A stretch of DNA of 24,512 nt. Source: Elysia marginata. Its lineage: Eukaryota > Mollusca > Gastropoda > Plakobranchidae. The stretch is taken from contig BMAT01001894.1 in the NCBI GenBank assembly GCA_019649035.1, positions 67,344-91,855 on the forward strand. Reading direction: 5' to 3'. The position numbers and the translations under genes are program-made. This document shows positions 10,603 through 20,000 of the stretch, in pieces; the first letter of the stretch is position 1; every line of letters begins with the position of its first letter. The notes beneath the pieces are model-generated. The model was not told where the DNA came from, did no database searches, and saw only the letters and a program-made list of their open reading frames with translations.

Positions 10603-12585
10603 ATTTATGATATTTTGTCAGTCTCATATATCAAACTGGCAAAGTCATTTCAATTGTCCACCATTTTCTGAAAGGGGCCACAGTGGTTCAATTATACCAG
10701 AAAACATATCAAATCTCAATATTTTCAGTGACATTTTAAAAATGATATAAAAGGGCTTCCAAACTCGTTATGAGACCTGCTTTGGGTACTCACTTGAACA
10801 ACTGCAGTTCCTAGAGACTTTGCCAGGTGGATAGAAATATAGCCTACTGATATACATCAACTAAAATCTAGTTACTAGCTTCATTTTAAAATCCACTATC
10901 TTACAAAATAAAGCTATTGAAGGGTATCTATACATTTCTAGGCATAGAAAACGCCGCAAAGTCTATACGGACCACAGATTTTCAAGAGTGCCCAGCTTTT
11001 TTCTAACCAGTAAAAGCTCATGAAAAAAAATCACTTGTTCACTGGAGCACTTTTATAAAAATTATGAAAATTAATGTTTTGCTCCAGAAACCCACTTCAT
11101 AATTTGTTTACTTTTTCGCTGTCATGTACGCCTAGTGTTCTATGAAGTTCAAAACAAAGACTTAGAATCTAGATCTCGATCACGTTCCTTTATATGAGAA
11201 ATAGAGAGCAGTAAACTCTCCGATTTCGTTTGTCTACAACGTCGAAGCCATGTTTACTTGAAATTAGGCTAGCTAGAGGCTAAGCTGCTTTCAAATATTT
11301 TTTCTTTTGGTTCCTGAACGTGGGGTTTTGTAAGAAGACCTGAAAGGCCATATGAGCCAAGAAGATAGTACGTTGTAGGCTTTGTTAAAACAAGTCATTT
11401 GCCCTCTCAAAAAAAATAGACGGAGATGGTGTCGCCAATTTAAGTCGCTTAACATCATACTATCATTATTAATTATTTAAGGTAAGTTGTTTGAGCTTAA
11501 TTGTAAAAATCCACCAAAACGGGACAAGGCAAAGGCAAATCTGATAACAAAAGTAAGTTATTTATAAACAAATAAACCGCATCATAGTTGAAAATGAACC
11601 ACAGAGGATGTTTCAATATAAACCATAAGTTTTATGAAATTAATTATTTGTTGCCCTTAACGGTTTGTTCCTGATAGGTTAAAGGTCACAAGTGGTTTGG
11701 ATAATGTGCGCAAGGGAGACGGTAGGATTCCACAGGGTTTCCTCAATTACAGGCAGACCCAACTCCCGATCCAAAGATTCTGCAAGGGAGACCATAAATC
11801 CCTGATATTTAATGATGAAACCTGGGAGTAAAATACTCTGACCGGGTAGTCTAATATTGAAATGGGTGGGTTACAAAGTTTGGGGTGAATATTATAAATA
11901 ATAAATTGAGCAGTAGTCGCAGTAGTAAGAGCTATGTGGATAAGCAAATTAATAGTTTTATTATCAAGGAAGGTATTCAGCTCAAAAAGTACAGACGAAA
12001 CAAGTGAGCTATTGACTTCACGCCTTCGTCACACAAAAAATTAAAAAAAAAAACGTGTAAGAGTAGACACTTAAGCCTAGATCTAGATTCTACATAAATA
12101 GGCACAACACTAACAATAAAAGAAAAGCAATAATATTGTTTGAAACAATAAAAAACAATGTATAGCCTAATGAGAACAATAAAAAAAGATACGGGTACTT
12201 GAACTATCTCTCGTACACCGGTACTAGATCTATGTACTGGTAGGCCTACTGGTGCCAGTGGCCTGTTTGGTTCACGATGGATTTTATTAAACATTTGTAA
12301 AGTTCATATATTTATACAAATTACTTGTTCTTTTTTAATATAGGCCTAATTGTTTAGAACACTGGCCTAATCGCAGGCTAGCAGCGGCCCTGACAATAAT
12401 TTAACACTTCGAAGTTCTCAGTTCTTACCAGTGAAGTTCTTTCTGGATCTAAGTAATAGCTTAGCTACCGGATCACAACATAAGTCTAACCTTTGATCTC
12501 TCCCAGAGAGTCAGAGTTCTCTCTACCTCACAGAACTGTGCTCAACCTTAGCTCTTTAGAAAGGTGCTCCTTTGTTTTTCATTAC
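10603..12585. other. Noncoding sequence upstream of the DUF829 gene
   Basis: No supported gene. Minus-strand ORFs at 11747-11947 and 11977-12294 show no domain. Two good donor-like sites occur on the plus strand, AAGGTAAGT at 11479-11487 and GTAAGT at 11553-11558, following a stretch with more CG dinucleotides than its surroundings. This could hold a noncoding first exon of the plus-strand gene, but nothing ties it to that gene. Confidence 0.35.
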
Positions 12586-12805
12586 TAGATTCTAGATCTA
12601 AATTATGTCGGCTGCAACTTCAGGGATTTAAAGTCTTCAAGGTAGAGTCAAAACTTAGATATATATATGCTTATAGATCTAAATCTTGGCACTAATCTAG
12701 ATCTAGATTTCAATCATTTGAGTGGTGAAGGAGTGTGGTTCCGTTCGCCAATTTTCAGAGGTCTGCTAGATCTAGATATAGATCTAGAATCTAGATCTTA
12801 TTAGT
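12586..12805. repeat. AGATCTAGAT-rich palindromic low-complexity region
   Basis: Clusters of TCTAGATCTAGAT variants appear near 12588-12602, 12697-12711 and 12766-12800. Each is self-complementary, so local hairpins or cruciforms are possible. Such words recur elsewhere in the window (about 12080 and 12225). They look like a genome-wide palindromic satellite habit rather than a gene feature. Confidence 0.6.
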
Positions 12806-13070
12806 GCTACAGTGGGAATTCGTGTTTATCTATGTATCAATTAGACCAACAATTTATTTTTATTTTTTTGTAACTCTTTCAACATTCAAGCCTGAACCGC
12901 AATAGGCTGCCAACCCCTCATCTGGGCTCCTGAACATAAAACGCTAGAAACAACTGTAGGCTCTGCAGTCTATAATAAAGGATAGACCTGCGGGAGTTCT
13001 GCACAGGGGCGAAACTACTTTAGATTAATTGGAAATCATTCATTACCCTTCATTATATACAGTACCGCTA

Positions 13071-13556
13071 CTGAAAATGAGATACAATTTGTTGCCATGA
13101 TATTTATAATTTAGGCTNNNNNNNNNNNNNNNNNNNNNNNNNNNNNNNNNNNNNNNNNNNNNNNNNNNNNNNNNNNNNNNNNNNNNNNNNNNNNNNNNNN
13201 NNNNNNNNNNNNNNNNNNNNNNNNNNNNNNNNNNNNNNNNNNNNNNNNNNNNNNNNNNNNNNNNNNNNNNNNNNNNNNNNNNNNNNNNNNNNNTTAAAAC
13301 TAAGTACATACCGGTAGTATGATAGTTCTCTAAAGATCTGAAAATGAGATACAATTTGTTGCCATGATATTTATAATTTAGGCTTAGCTATGTTGGTAAT
13401 CCTCTGTGGAAGTGGAAATATCGATTTATACCAAATTCACAGAAGATCGCTCAGCAACTGCAGGAGTTGCAGACTTCTCATGTCCCAGAGACTGTAAATT
13501 CATTTAAAACTAAGTACATACCGGTAGTAATTAGTATGATAGTTCTCTAAAGATCT
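13071..13556 (+). repeat. Tandem duplication of about 210 bp interrupted by an assembly gap
   Basis: A 47-base block at 13071-13117 is repeated exactly at 13338-13384. A second block at 13294-13339 is repeated at 13504-13556 with one 7-base difference (extra AATTAGT in the second copy). The first copy's middle is the run of Ns. In the complete copy the middle is 119 bp. Confidence 0.9.
13118..13293. other. Assembly gap (176 Ns)
   Basis: Unresolved bases. The intact downstream repeat copy predicts about 119 missing bases, not 176, so the gap length is probably an estimate or one copy has an insertion. The ORF spanning it is meaningless. Confidence 0.98.
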
Positions 13557-13916
13557 AAGCCGTACTACATACTCTTTTTATTGTACACACAGTTACTTCA
13601 AGCAGGTGGGCACAAACAAAAACAAAAAAACAAAACAAGGCTTGCTTCTTCAGATTGTATTATGATTTATTTAGTCTCTACTTAACTTCCCAAACTGATT
13701 TCAGTCACAAGCACCACTCGTCTTCTCTTTCCCTCTCTGTGCTATGCACCTTCCACTTCCCTTCTTTCTCCCCAGATCTGAGTACCCTCTGCTATCTTTC
13801 CCATGTCTCTTTTTCCATCGATTTTATTGTGAACCTTGAAATCAACAAGCTTAGACCCAACAAAACTTTAGGGGACAAATAAGGTCCCGTTTTGTTTATT
13901 CCTCTTCAACTTGATT
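13557..13916. other. Noncoding sequence
   Basis: The only ORF (13655-13882) is rich in Ser, Leu and Phe, comes from a pyrimidine-rich stretch, and has no recognisable domain. Nothing else is seen. Confidence 0.5.
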
Positions 13917-13924
13917 AAAAAACC

Positions 13925-14181
13925 GGAAAGACTTCCATACCGACGCGCCAGTAAAAGTAACGAAATGAAGGAAGTCTGTTTACAAAATGGCGTCACATAT
14001 ACACTTGCGTTGTCCCGAGTTGTGAAAGAAAATTCCATTTATATAAAAATACAACGCACTAGACCAATGTCCAGTGAATATTCATCCATTAACATTGGAT
14101 TAGTCATATTGTAGCAGGTAACAAGTTTATCTAGTGCTTTAAATTAATTTCAAAGTGGCGCGTCGGTATGGAAGTGATTCC
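13925..14181. mobile_element. 257-bp non-autonomous DNA transposon with 26-bp TIRs and 8-bp TSD
   Basis: The left TIR 13925-13950 starts GGAAAGACTTCCATACCGAC. The right TIR 14156-14181 is its reverse complement at 24 of 26 positions. The element is flanked by the exact direct repeat AAAAAACC at 13917-13924 and 14182-14189, as expected of an 8-bp target-site duplication. An 8-bp duplication is typical of hAT and P elements and is also found in Merlin. The TIR sequence does not let me choose. The interior does not encode a transposase, so it would need one supplied from elsewhere. Well-preserved ends suggest fairly recent insertion. Confidence 0.8.
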
Positions 14182-14587
14182 AAAAAACCTTGGACCCAAC
14201 AAGTACCAAGTTTTCCCAATGTCGTGTTCACCAATGGAAATAAAAGCCCATTTGTGGGCTTCAGTACACGAGTAAAATTAGATCAAACTGCTGAGTCTGT
14301 AGTTTTAATATTTCACTTCACTCATTTCAACACTCGCAATTTTATTCTAGGCCTTTGTCTATGTTGCAATGCTTGGACAATGTTTGCGCTTGTTCCAATA
14401 TGTCTTTTGCCTGTGTCTGTGTGTGTGCCTCAACTATAGGTGTGAGCAGGGTAGAGCCAGTGCCTAGCTGACGAATTTCAAGGTAGGCCCAGCAATGGAT
14501 GCAGGGTAAGACATGATGAGTGTGTGTGTGGGGAGAGTGAGTATTACAAGGTACAACATTAAGACTACAGGTGTAAGAAAGGAAGGA

Positions 14588-14957
14588 GGATGCTGGGCAA
14601 GGAACAGAAGGAACAAAGGGGAGGCGGGGCGAGGCACGAGCTGGTGGAAAGCTGGAGAAGGGAAGGGGAGGATTGTGGGCTTTAGCATGGCGCCAAAGAT
14701 TATGTTTGATTAGGCCGATGTCTGGCCTGTAGACTTTAAGTTACAAAGTGTTGGTACACATCTGTAAATTGGCAGTACTAAGTAAAACTGAGTGTGTACA
14801 AGTATCATTAGTCATTATCATGTTTTCCTCTATAGCTCAGCCTTCAGTGCATTTTAAAATCATTCTAGAACAACCTTGTATCCAAAGAGACCTTGGGTTC
14901 GACAAGAATATATATAATGCCAGGCCCTACAATCTCATATGTCCTAGGTTCACTGTA
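14588..14957 (+). repeat. Dispersed repeat family, copy B
   Basis: The same blocks as copy A (8278-8803) lie here almost back to back: GGGGCGAGGCACGAGCT, GAAGGGAAGGGGAGG, then ATCATGTTTTCCTCTA, AGAACAACCTTGTAT, TAATGCCAGGCCCTAC and the terminal AGGTTCACTGTA. Its shorter spacing makes it a candidate for the more compact form of the element. ORFs crossing it on both strands (14464-14713) have biased composition and are not genes. Confidence 0.65.
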
Positions 14958-16050
14958 TCTGGGTTTTTTTACATCACAAATCTTAGTTTGTCATAAATTT
15001 AAAATGGATTGAGGTGACCATGAATTAAAGAAAAACACCACCCCACAAAATATGACCGGTTTTGAATTATGGTTTTAAAAAATTACTTTCATTATCGGTA
15101 AGGTCTTCTTATTTAGCTATAATTTAGAAGGCACAATGGTATGACTGAAAAATGAATCAAGGGTATTATGCCTTTTCAAAGCAGTTTCATTTTCTTTGCT
15201 TTTCCTTAAAATAATTTGCCTAGCATCAGAAAGGAAAGAATCACAACCTTTTGTCAAGTAAAGATGCCATAATAATTAATTTTGGGCAAGGCTAATTTTT
15301 TATTTAATATGTGTTGTGGCAAAAGTGATGGGCTCTATGTTAAAATTTCATTACTTTCATAACTTTAATATGGGGTGTATTAGTTACTTGGATGTATATG
15401 TTATAATATATAATAATTGAATCATGTAGGCCTTCAGTGAAATTTGCTTAATTGACATGGTTTCGGATGTCAATGTAATGTCGATAAATAAAGTACAAAG
15501 ACAAAGAGGAAAAAATAAGGGGAGGTCAACGACGCTGATACCATTAATAATATCTAAATACTTCCCTTGTTTTGTTTTTCTTGGGGCAACTACTTACTAC
15601 CTTGGGAAACACCTGTTTTGCTTTATTAGTAGTCTTCCTTTTTTATCTTTAATAGATCAAATCAAAGTCAAACTTGATTCAAATCTATGATATGATTAAA
15701 ACTGGTTTGTCTTTTTTTTTTTGGGGGGGGGGTGTCAAGTATCCTTTAACTCGAAGTTCTGATACGTATGTATTTTGATATGAATTAGCAACTGCACTGT
15801 GTATCATATCATGCTTCACATTTTGATTTCTGCTAAAAACATTCAAGCACTCTGTTGGAATATTTAGTTGGACTCATTGACCTGTCTCACAATCATCACA
15901 AATTAACCTTTCCTGTACGTTGCTATTTGTATACAACCGTACATTGTGTACCATTTTTAGGCCAAACATTTATGAAATAAAAAAATTGTGACAGCCTATC
16001 CGGTGTCGCCCGTTTTCCTGTTAGTTAAGTCTATAACACTGCACTCATTT
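14958..16050. other. Noncoding sequence with dispersed-repeat copy and homopolymers
   Basis: 15161-15212 is the copy of the 8016-8070 repeat. An adjoining T11 G10 homopolymer pair lies at 15712-15732 and is prone to replication slippage. The ORF 15457-15690 has no recognisable domain. No RNA gene was seen. Confidence 0.5.
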
Positions 16051-16178
16051 CTACTACTACATGTATTACTGCTATCTTTTAATTAGTGGTACTGCTGCTG
16101 ATACCGCTACTACTACTACTACTACAGCCTCTACTATGGTACTACTACTGCTACTACTACTACTTACTACTGCTTCTA
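16051..16178 (+). repeat. CTA/CTG trinucleotide microsatellite
   Basis: Repeated CTACTACTAC with occasional CTG and ACC variants, densest at 16106-16125 and 16140-16172. The two overlapping ORFs through it (Thr-rich and Leu/Tyr-rich) are products of the repeat, not genes. Confidence 0.85.
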
Positions 16179-16924
16179 GTTCACAAGTCAGTGTGCATTC
16201 ACTGCATTGTACTAGGGGAAGGGAGAGAGGGGCCGATTACTTCTCTTTACATTCCTGTTGCGGCGAAATGCCTGCAGCAGAATTTTTCTTCTGGAGGCAA
16301 AAAATCTCACTATAGACATGTTCTCCTGTGTAATTTATTAATAATTATTTACTAAAAGTTCATGCGTATGAAAACCATGCAACAAAACCTTAGCTAAAGT
16401 TCTGCTATAATTAAAATGTTCTTGTTTTGCCTCTGTGAAAAAAAAACAACCATCAAACTAACAAACTTATTGTGATTGCTTTATAAACTTATTTGGGTCA
16501 AATTTTTTTCTTTATGCAGTTAATGCAACTTTCTTGAGTTTAAGCCCCCGCATGAAAACAATTATTTGGTCAGATCAATGCACATATATACTTTTTTTTG
16601 TTCAGCATTAGGCATGTTTTATGACTTTTAAGTTTTCAAAAAGGGTATAGGGACATGCAAAGGTTTTTTAAACTGAAAGTAGAAATTAGTTTTCAATCAG
16701 TTTTCAAACTTTCTCACCAGTTATAACTATACATTTGCTAGTCTTTGTTTGCATTCAGCAACATAAACCAATGTAACACCATGTACAAAATACAATTTTA
16801 TTTGTAGGGCGTACTGGACAAAAGCAATGTTTGAATAACAGCACACACAGTACATATTCTTAATTATTACTCTCTTAATCAACTAACATAATTATTTAAA
16901 AAAAATATCTTTACAGCTTTACAG
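16179..16924. other. Noncoding sequence upstream of exon 1
   Basis: No gene seen. At its end, the pyrimidine-containing run before CTTTACAGCTTTACAG (16909-16924) offers two closely spaced acceptor-like AGs, so an untranslated exon further upstream may be spliced to this point. No clear TATA box could be separated from the general AT richness. Confidence 0.35.
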
Positions 16925-17014
16925 ATGAAAACCCCTGGCAAGGCAAATCTGATACCTGGGTGTTCTCTTAAATCACCCATCTGTAGATCAGCATGGCATT
17001 GTTTCATGGACTAA
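16925..17014 (+). promoter_or_regulatory. Possible overlapping upstream ORF before the DUF829 start
   Basis: ATG at 16925 opens a 29-codon frame ending at TAA 17012-17014. It overlaps the proposed main ATG (16993) in a different frame. If the mRNA includes this region, translation of the uORF would bypass the main start and lower its use. Whether the transcript extends this far is unknown. Confidence 0.3.
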
Positions 17015-17087
17015 AAAGGGGCCACTTTGAACGAGCAGCTGTCAGATTTTTTTCCAGTCAACTCTTACTCAGCAGCAACAAATTAAG
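16993..17087 (+). CDS. Proposed exon 1 of the DUF829 gene (leader peptide)
   Basis: ATG at 16993 has A at -3 and G at +4, a strong animal start context, and follows an in-frame TAG at 16984-16986. The frame stays open to a consensus donor, TTAAG|GTAAGC, at 17087/17088. It leaves two bases (AG) that the single T opening exon 2 completes to a serine codon, after which the frame continues into METK. The peptide MALFHGLKRGHFERAAVRFF and following SSQLLL has Arg and Lys but one acid, and VRFF|SS matches the R-3 presequence cleavage pattern. The alternative is a start at ATG 18251 with this exon untranslated or absent. Confidence 0.55.
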
Positions 17088-20000
17088 GTAAGCTGATTTT
17101 TTTTTCAAGTAAGTGAATGGAAAGGATCAAAGAAGAGAAAACCCACTTGCATGAAAACACATATAATTTTCTACTTATAATCTTATTCGAATGCTTGCCA
17201 GAGGTTTTACTTTTCATCTGTAAAGCTGTAAAGATATCTTTTTTAACCTTGATGTGGCCACAGTCTTTTAATTCATTTGTCTTCATTTGTATTGTCACTA
17301 AAATTTGCAATACAGAAAGGACGGAAGATGAGTTATCTCACTAAGCAATCCATAGCAGAAAAGATGGGGAACGAGTATGGCACAAACGATGATCTATTTA
17401 CCTAGCCAATCCATGTTTTAATCAAAATCCTGTTTGAACCAAAGAATTTCCTCTGTAAACTTAGGGATTTTGTTTACAACATTGAAATGTGTTTATTCGA
17501 TACATGTTTTGGATGTAATAATTCAATAAAACTTACCAACTCTAGATTTAGACCTAGGAATTGAACAAAAGTACAGCTTTGTTTAGGTGTTAAAATCCTT
17601 TTAAACATTGGAGTATTTTTCTCTTTTTGATTATGTTATGGAATGTTACAAAGTGAATTATCTCTATAGTATGAGGTTATTAGTTTCACATTGAATTTCT
17701 ATTTTTGTTATGTGCTCCTCCTTTTATTTGTTGATTTTAGGTCTCAGTGATTGTTTAGTTTTAACATCCCAACGGCTGAAAACAGTCCAAAACCCACACA
17801 GATTCACTAAAGTTATTTCAAGGAAGCTTTATTCATAATAGTGTATTTCCAATGGTTTGCATAGTAAATTAGCCTTTTGAGAACTATAAAAAGAATGTTA
17901 ACTTACATCTAGAGCTTGCTAAAAATTTGGGCTGCAGCAGTGGTCTTTTGGATATGTGGCATAGGCTGGAGTTCAAGTCCTTTTGGATGTGAACTAGGCT
18001 GTAGCTCCAGTCATTTAGTTTTTAAATCAAAGTGCTTGTGAATGGCTGATTCAGTTTGAAACATCAGAGTTTCTAGTTGAAGGGCTGCTCCATAGTGAAG
18101 TGCCTACTCCTTTTGTAACAAAATCCTCTTTGAATATTGTTTAGCATTAATGAGATCACCTGCTGTATTGGGAGTTTTTATTACTAGATTTGAGTTTCAC
18201 TTAAACACGGCTTTCAGTAAAATCGTTGTCGTTTGATTTCTTTTTTCAGTATGGAAACCAAGTGTCTTAATTCAAATGCTAATTCCAGCCCCAAATTAAG
18301 ACTTAGCAGAGTGTCAGATCGGTGTCATTTCGTTCGTGCCCCAAAATTTGATTCCTGGTCCTGGTCTATAGACCCTACAAAGGTACTTGTTGTGATGATT
18401 ACATGGCTTGGAGCAAAAGATCATCATATTCTTCGATACTCTCATCTGTATACAAAACAAGGACTAGATGTACTGGTGGTTAAGTCAGAAGCAACAGATT
18501 TTATATGGCCAAAGAACAGCATGGCTCTAGCTGAGCAGATCTATAATGTAAGTTGTTTTTTTTAGTTTTCTTTGCGGTATTCATTTGTATTAGCCACCTG
18601 TATTTTTCGCCCTGTCTTTTGCACTTGCAGTCTCTGTCTTTACAAATTTCCTCTGACGGATCAGGGTCAATATATATGTCTCGTATTCTGTCCAAACGAG
18701 TTGTAAGCCAAAGGGCTTAGTTTTGAGATAAAGGCTTTTAAAGTTTAGTGGTTGTTCAGAAGTCAAAATTTTTTTATTTTAGATATTCACACTAAAACCA
18801 TTTCTAAAAAGTTTTCACAACAAATTCAAGTTGAAATTTTATGTTTTATGTGTTTTATTCTAGTTTGTATAGTTGCTGAGGCCTCAACACCTTTATAGTT
18901 GTCTAAACTTTAAAAGCTTTTTTCTCTCTTTCTGAAATTTCACAAGTCCAAAACTTGTCAACTTTAAACGGCTATAATAACTTTGTACAGAAGCATGACA
19001 GAGCTTTTCTCTCTGTTGTATTTAAAAGTAGATAAAATAAGCTCTTCTGTGATATCAATACCTTACCACTTTCCAGTTTCGACTTAAGACTCATTTGGAC
19101 TAGTTGCAAGACATAAGATAATTAATTGAAAAAGTTCATCTTGAAGATGTTATAGAGGAATCATAAGTTCTCATTCATAATAGGTATCTTGGATCTACAG
19201 TTCTATGATACCAGCTCAGTTACTAGATTAGGTTTATTTTACCCTAAGCTAAGCAAAACTGGTTAAGTCTGAGAGATACCTTGGTTTTTAAAACATTGGT
19301 GTTAGAAATTTTTTCTGTCCCCATAATTTTCAAGTTGCCTTTGTTGCATTATTGTTCAATTTCCTTGATTGTAAATATTCATGTTTAGATCATAACTTTC
19401 GTGCCAAATGTTTTGCCACACACAGGATAAAAAAGCTAAAGGTTAGGGGCTAGAGAGATCATAGACTTTACGGTCACAGTTAAGTTGGCCATTGACAAGT
19501 TCCCCTACATTGACCTGTGCAGTTGTGTTCAGGCCATGAAGTACTAAAACCAGACAATAGCGTCGGGCCAATCACTCTCTGTGAAAGCAAAGTATGGTAG
19601 TTACAAAAACAAAGACAAATTATTTTGTAATTTTGTACAGATGATAGATAGAGCCTCGGCATTATCATAAAAAAGACAAAGTTGCAAGGGCCATTTTTTC
19701 CCAAGGGCTTAAAAACTTATCAATCAAGTTAATCTATTACCGCATCAAGGAATTAACATATATTATGAAGCACGGAGCATAGGGTACAGACTATACATGT
19801 CTTACAACCAGTCAAAAGGAGTCTTAAGTAAAAAATGAAAGGTAGTCAGATATAGGTGTAACAGAAAAGCATATTTTCTCTACTGTCAAATACAACAAAC
19901 AGAAAAGTTCTATCATACTTCTATTGAAAGTCAGCAGGGTTAGAACTTGTGAAATTTCAGAAAAGGGAGAAAATAGCGTTTAAAGTTTAGATGACTATAA

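Noticed and set aside
11977-12294. 105-codon minus-strand ORF
   Set aside because: No recognisable domain, and its codons come from AT-rich and palindromic repeat sequence; no splice context or paired exon.
13043-13354. Minus-strand ORF of 103 codons
   Set aside because: Most of it is the run of Ns, and the rest lies in the duplicated noncoding repeat.
13925-14114. THAP-domain start of a P-type transposase inside the 257-bp element
   Set aside because: ATGGCGTCACAT is followed by a stop within about 12 codons, and the required Cys/His pattern is not visible.
14155-14439. 94-codon ORF beginning MARRYGSD
   Set aside because: It starts inside the right inverted repeat of the DNA transposon and shows no family resemblance.
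16061-16355. Two overlapping ORFs of 84 and 89 codons
   Set aside because: Composition is dictated by the CTA microsatellite; no domain.
17058-17087. A 30-base micro-exon after TTTTTTTCCAG
   Set aside because: The preceding AG lies inside the open frame that starts at ATG 16993, and reading through it gives a coherent leader, so a separate micro-exon is unnecessary.
17083-17344. Opposed 75-codon ORFs on both strands in intron 1
   Set aside because: They mirror each other, have no domain, and overlap the exon 1 donor.
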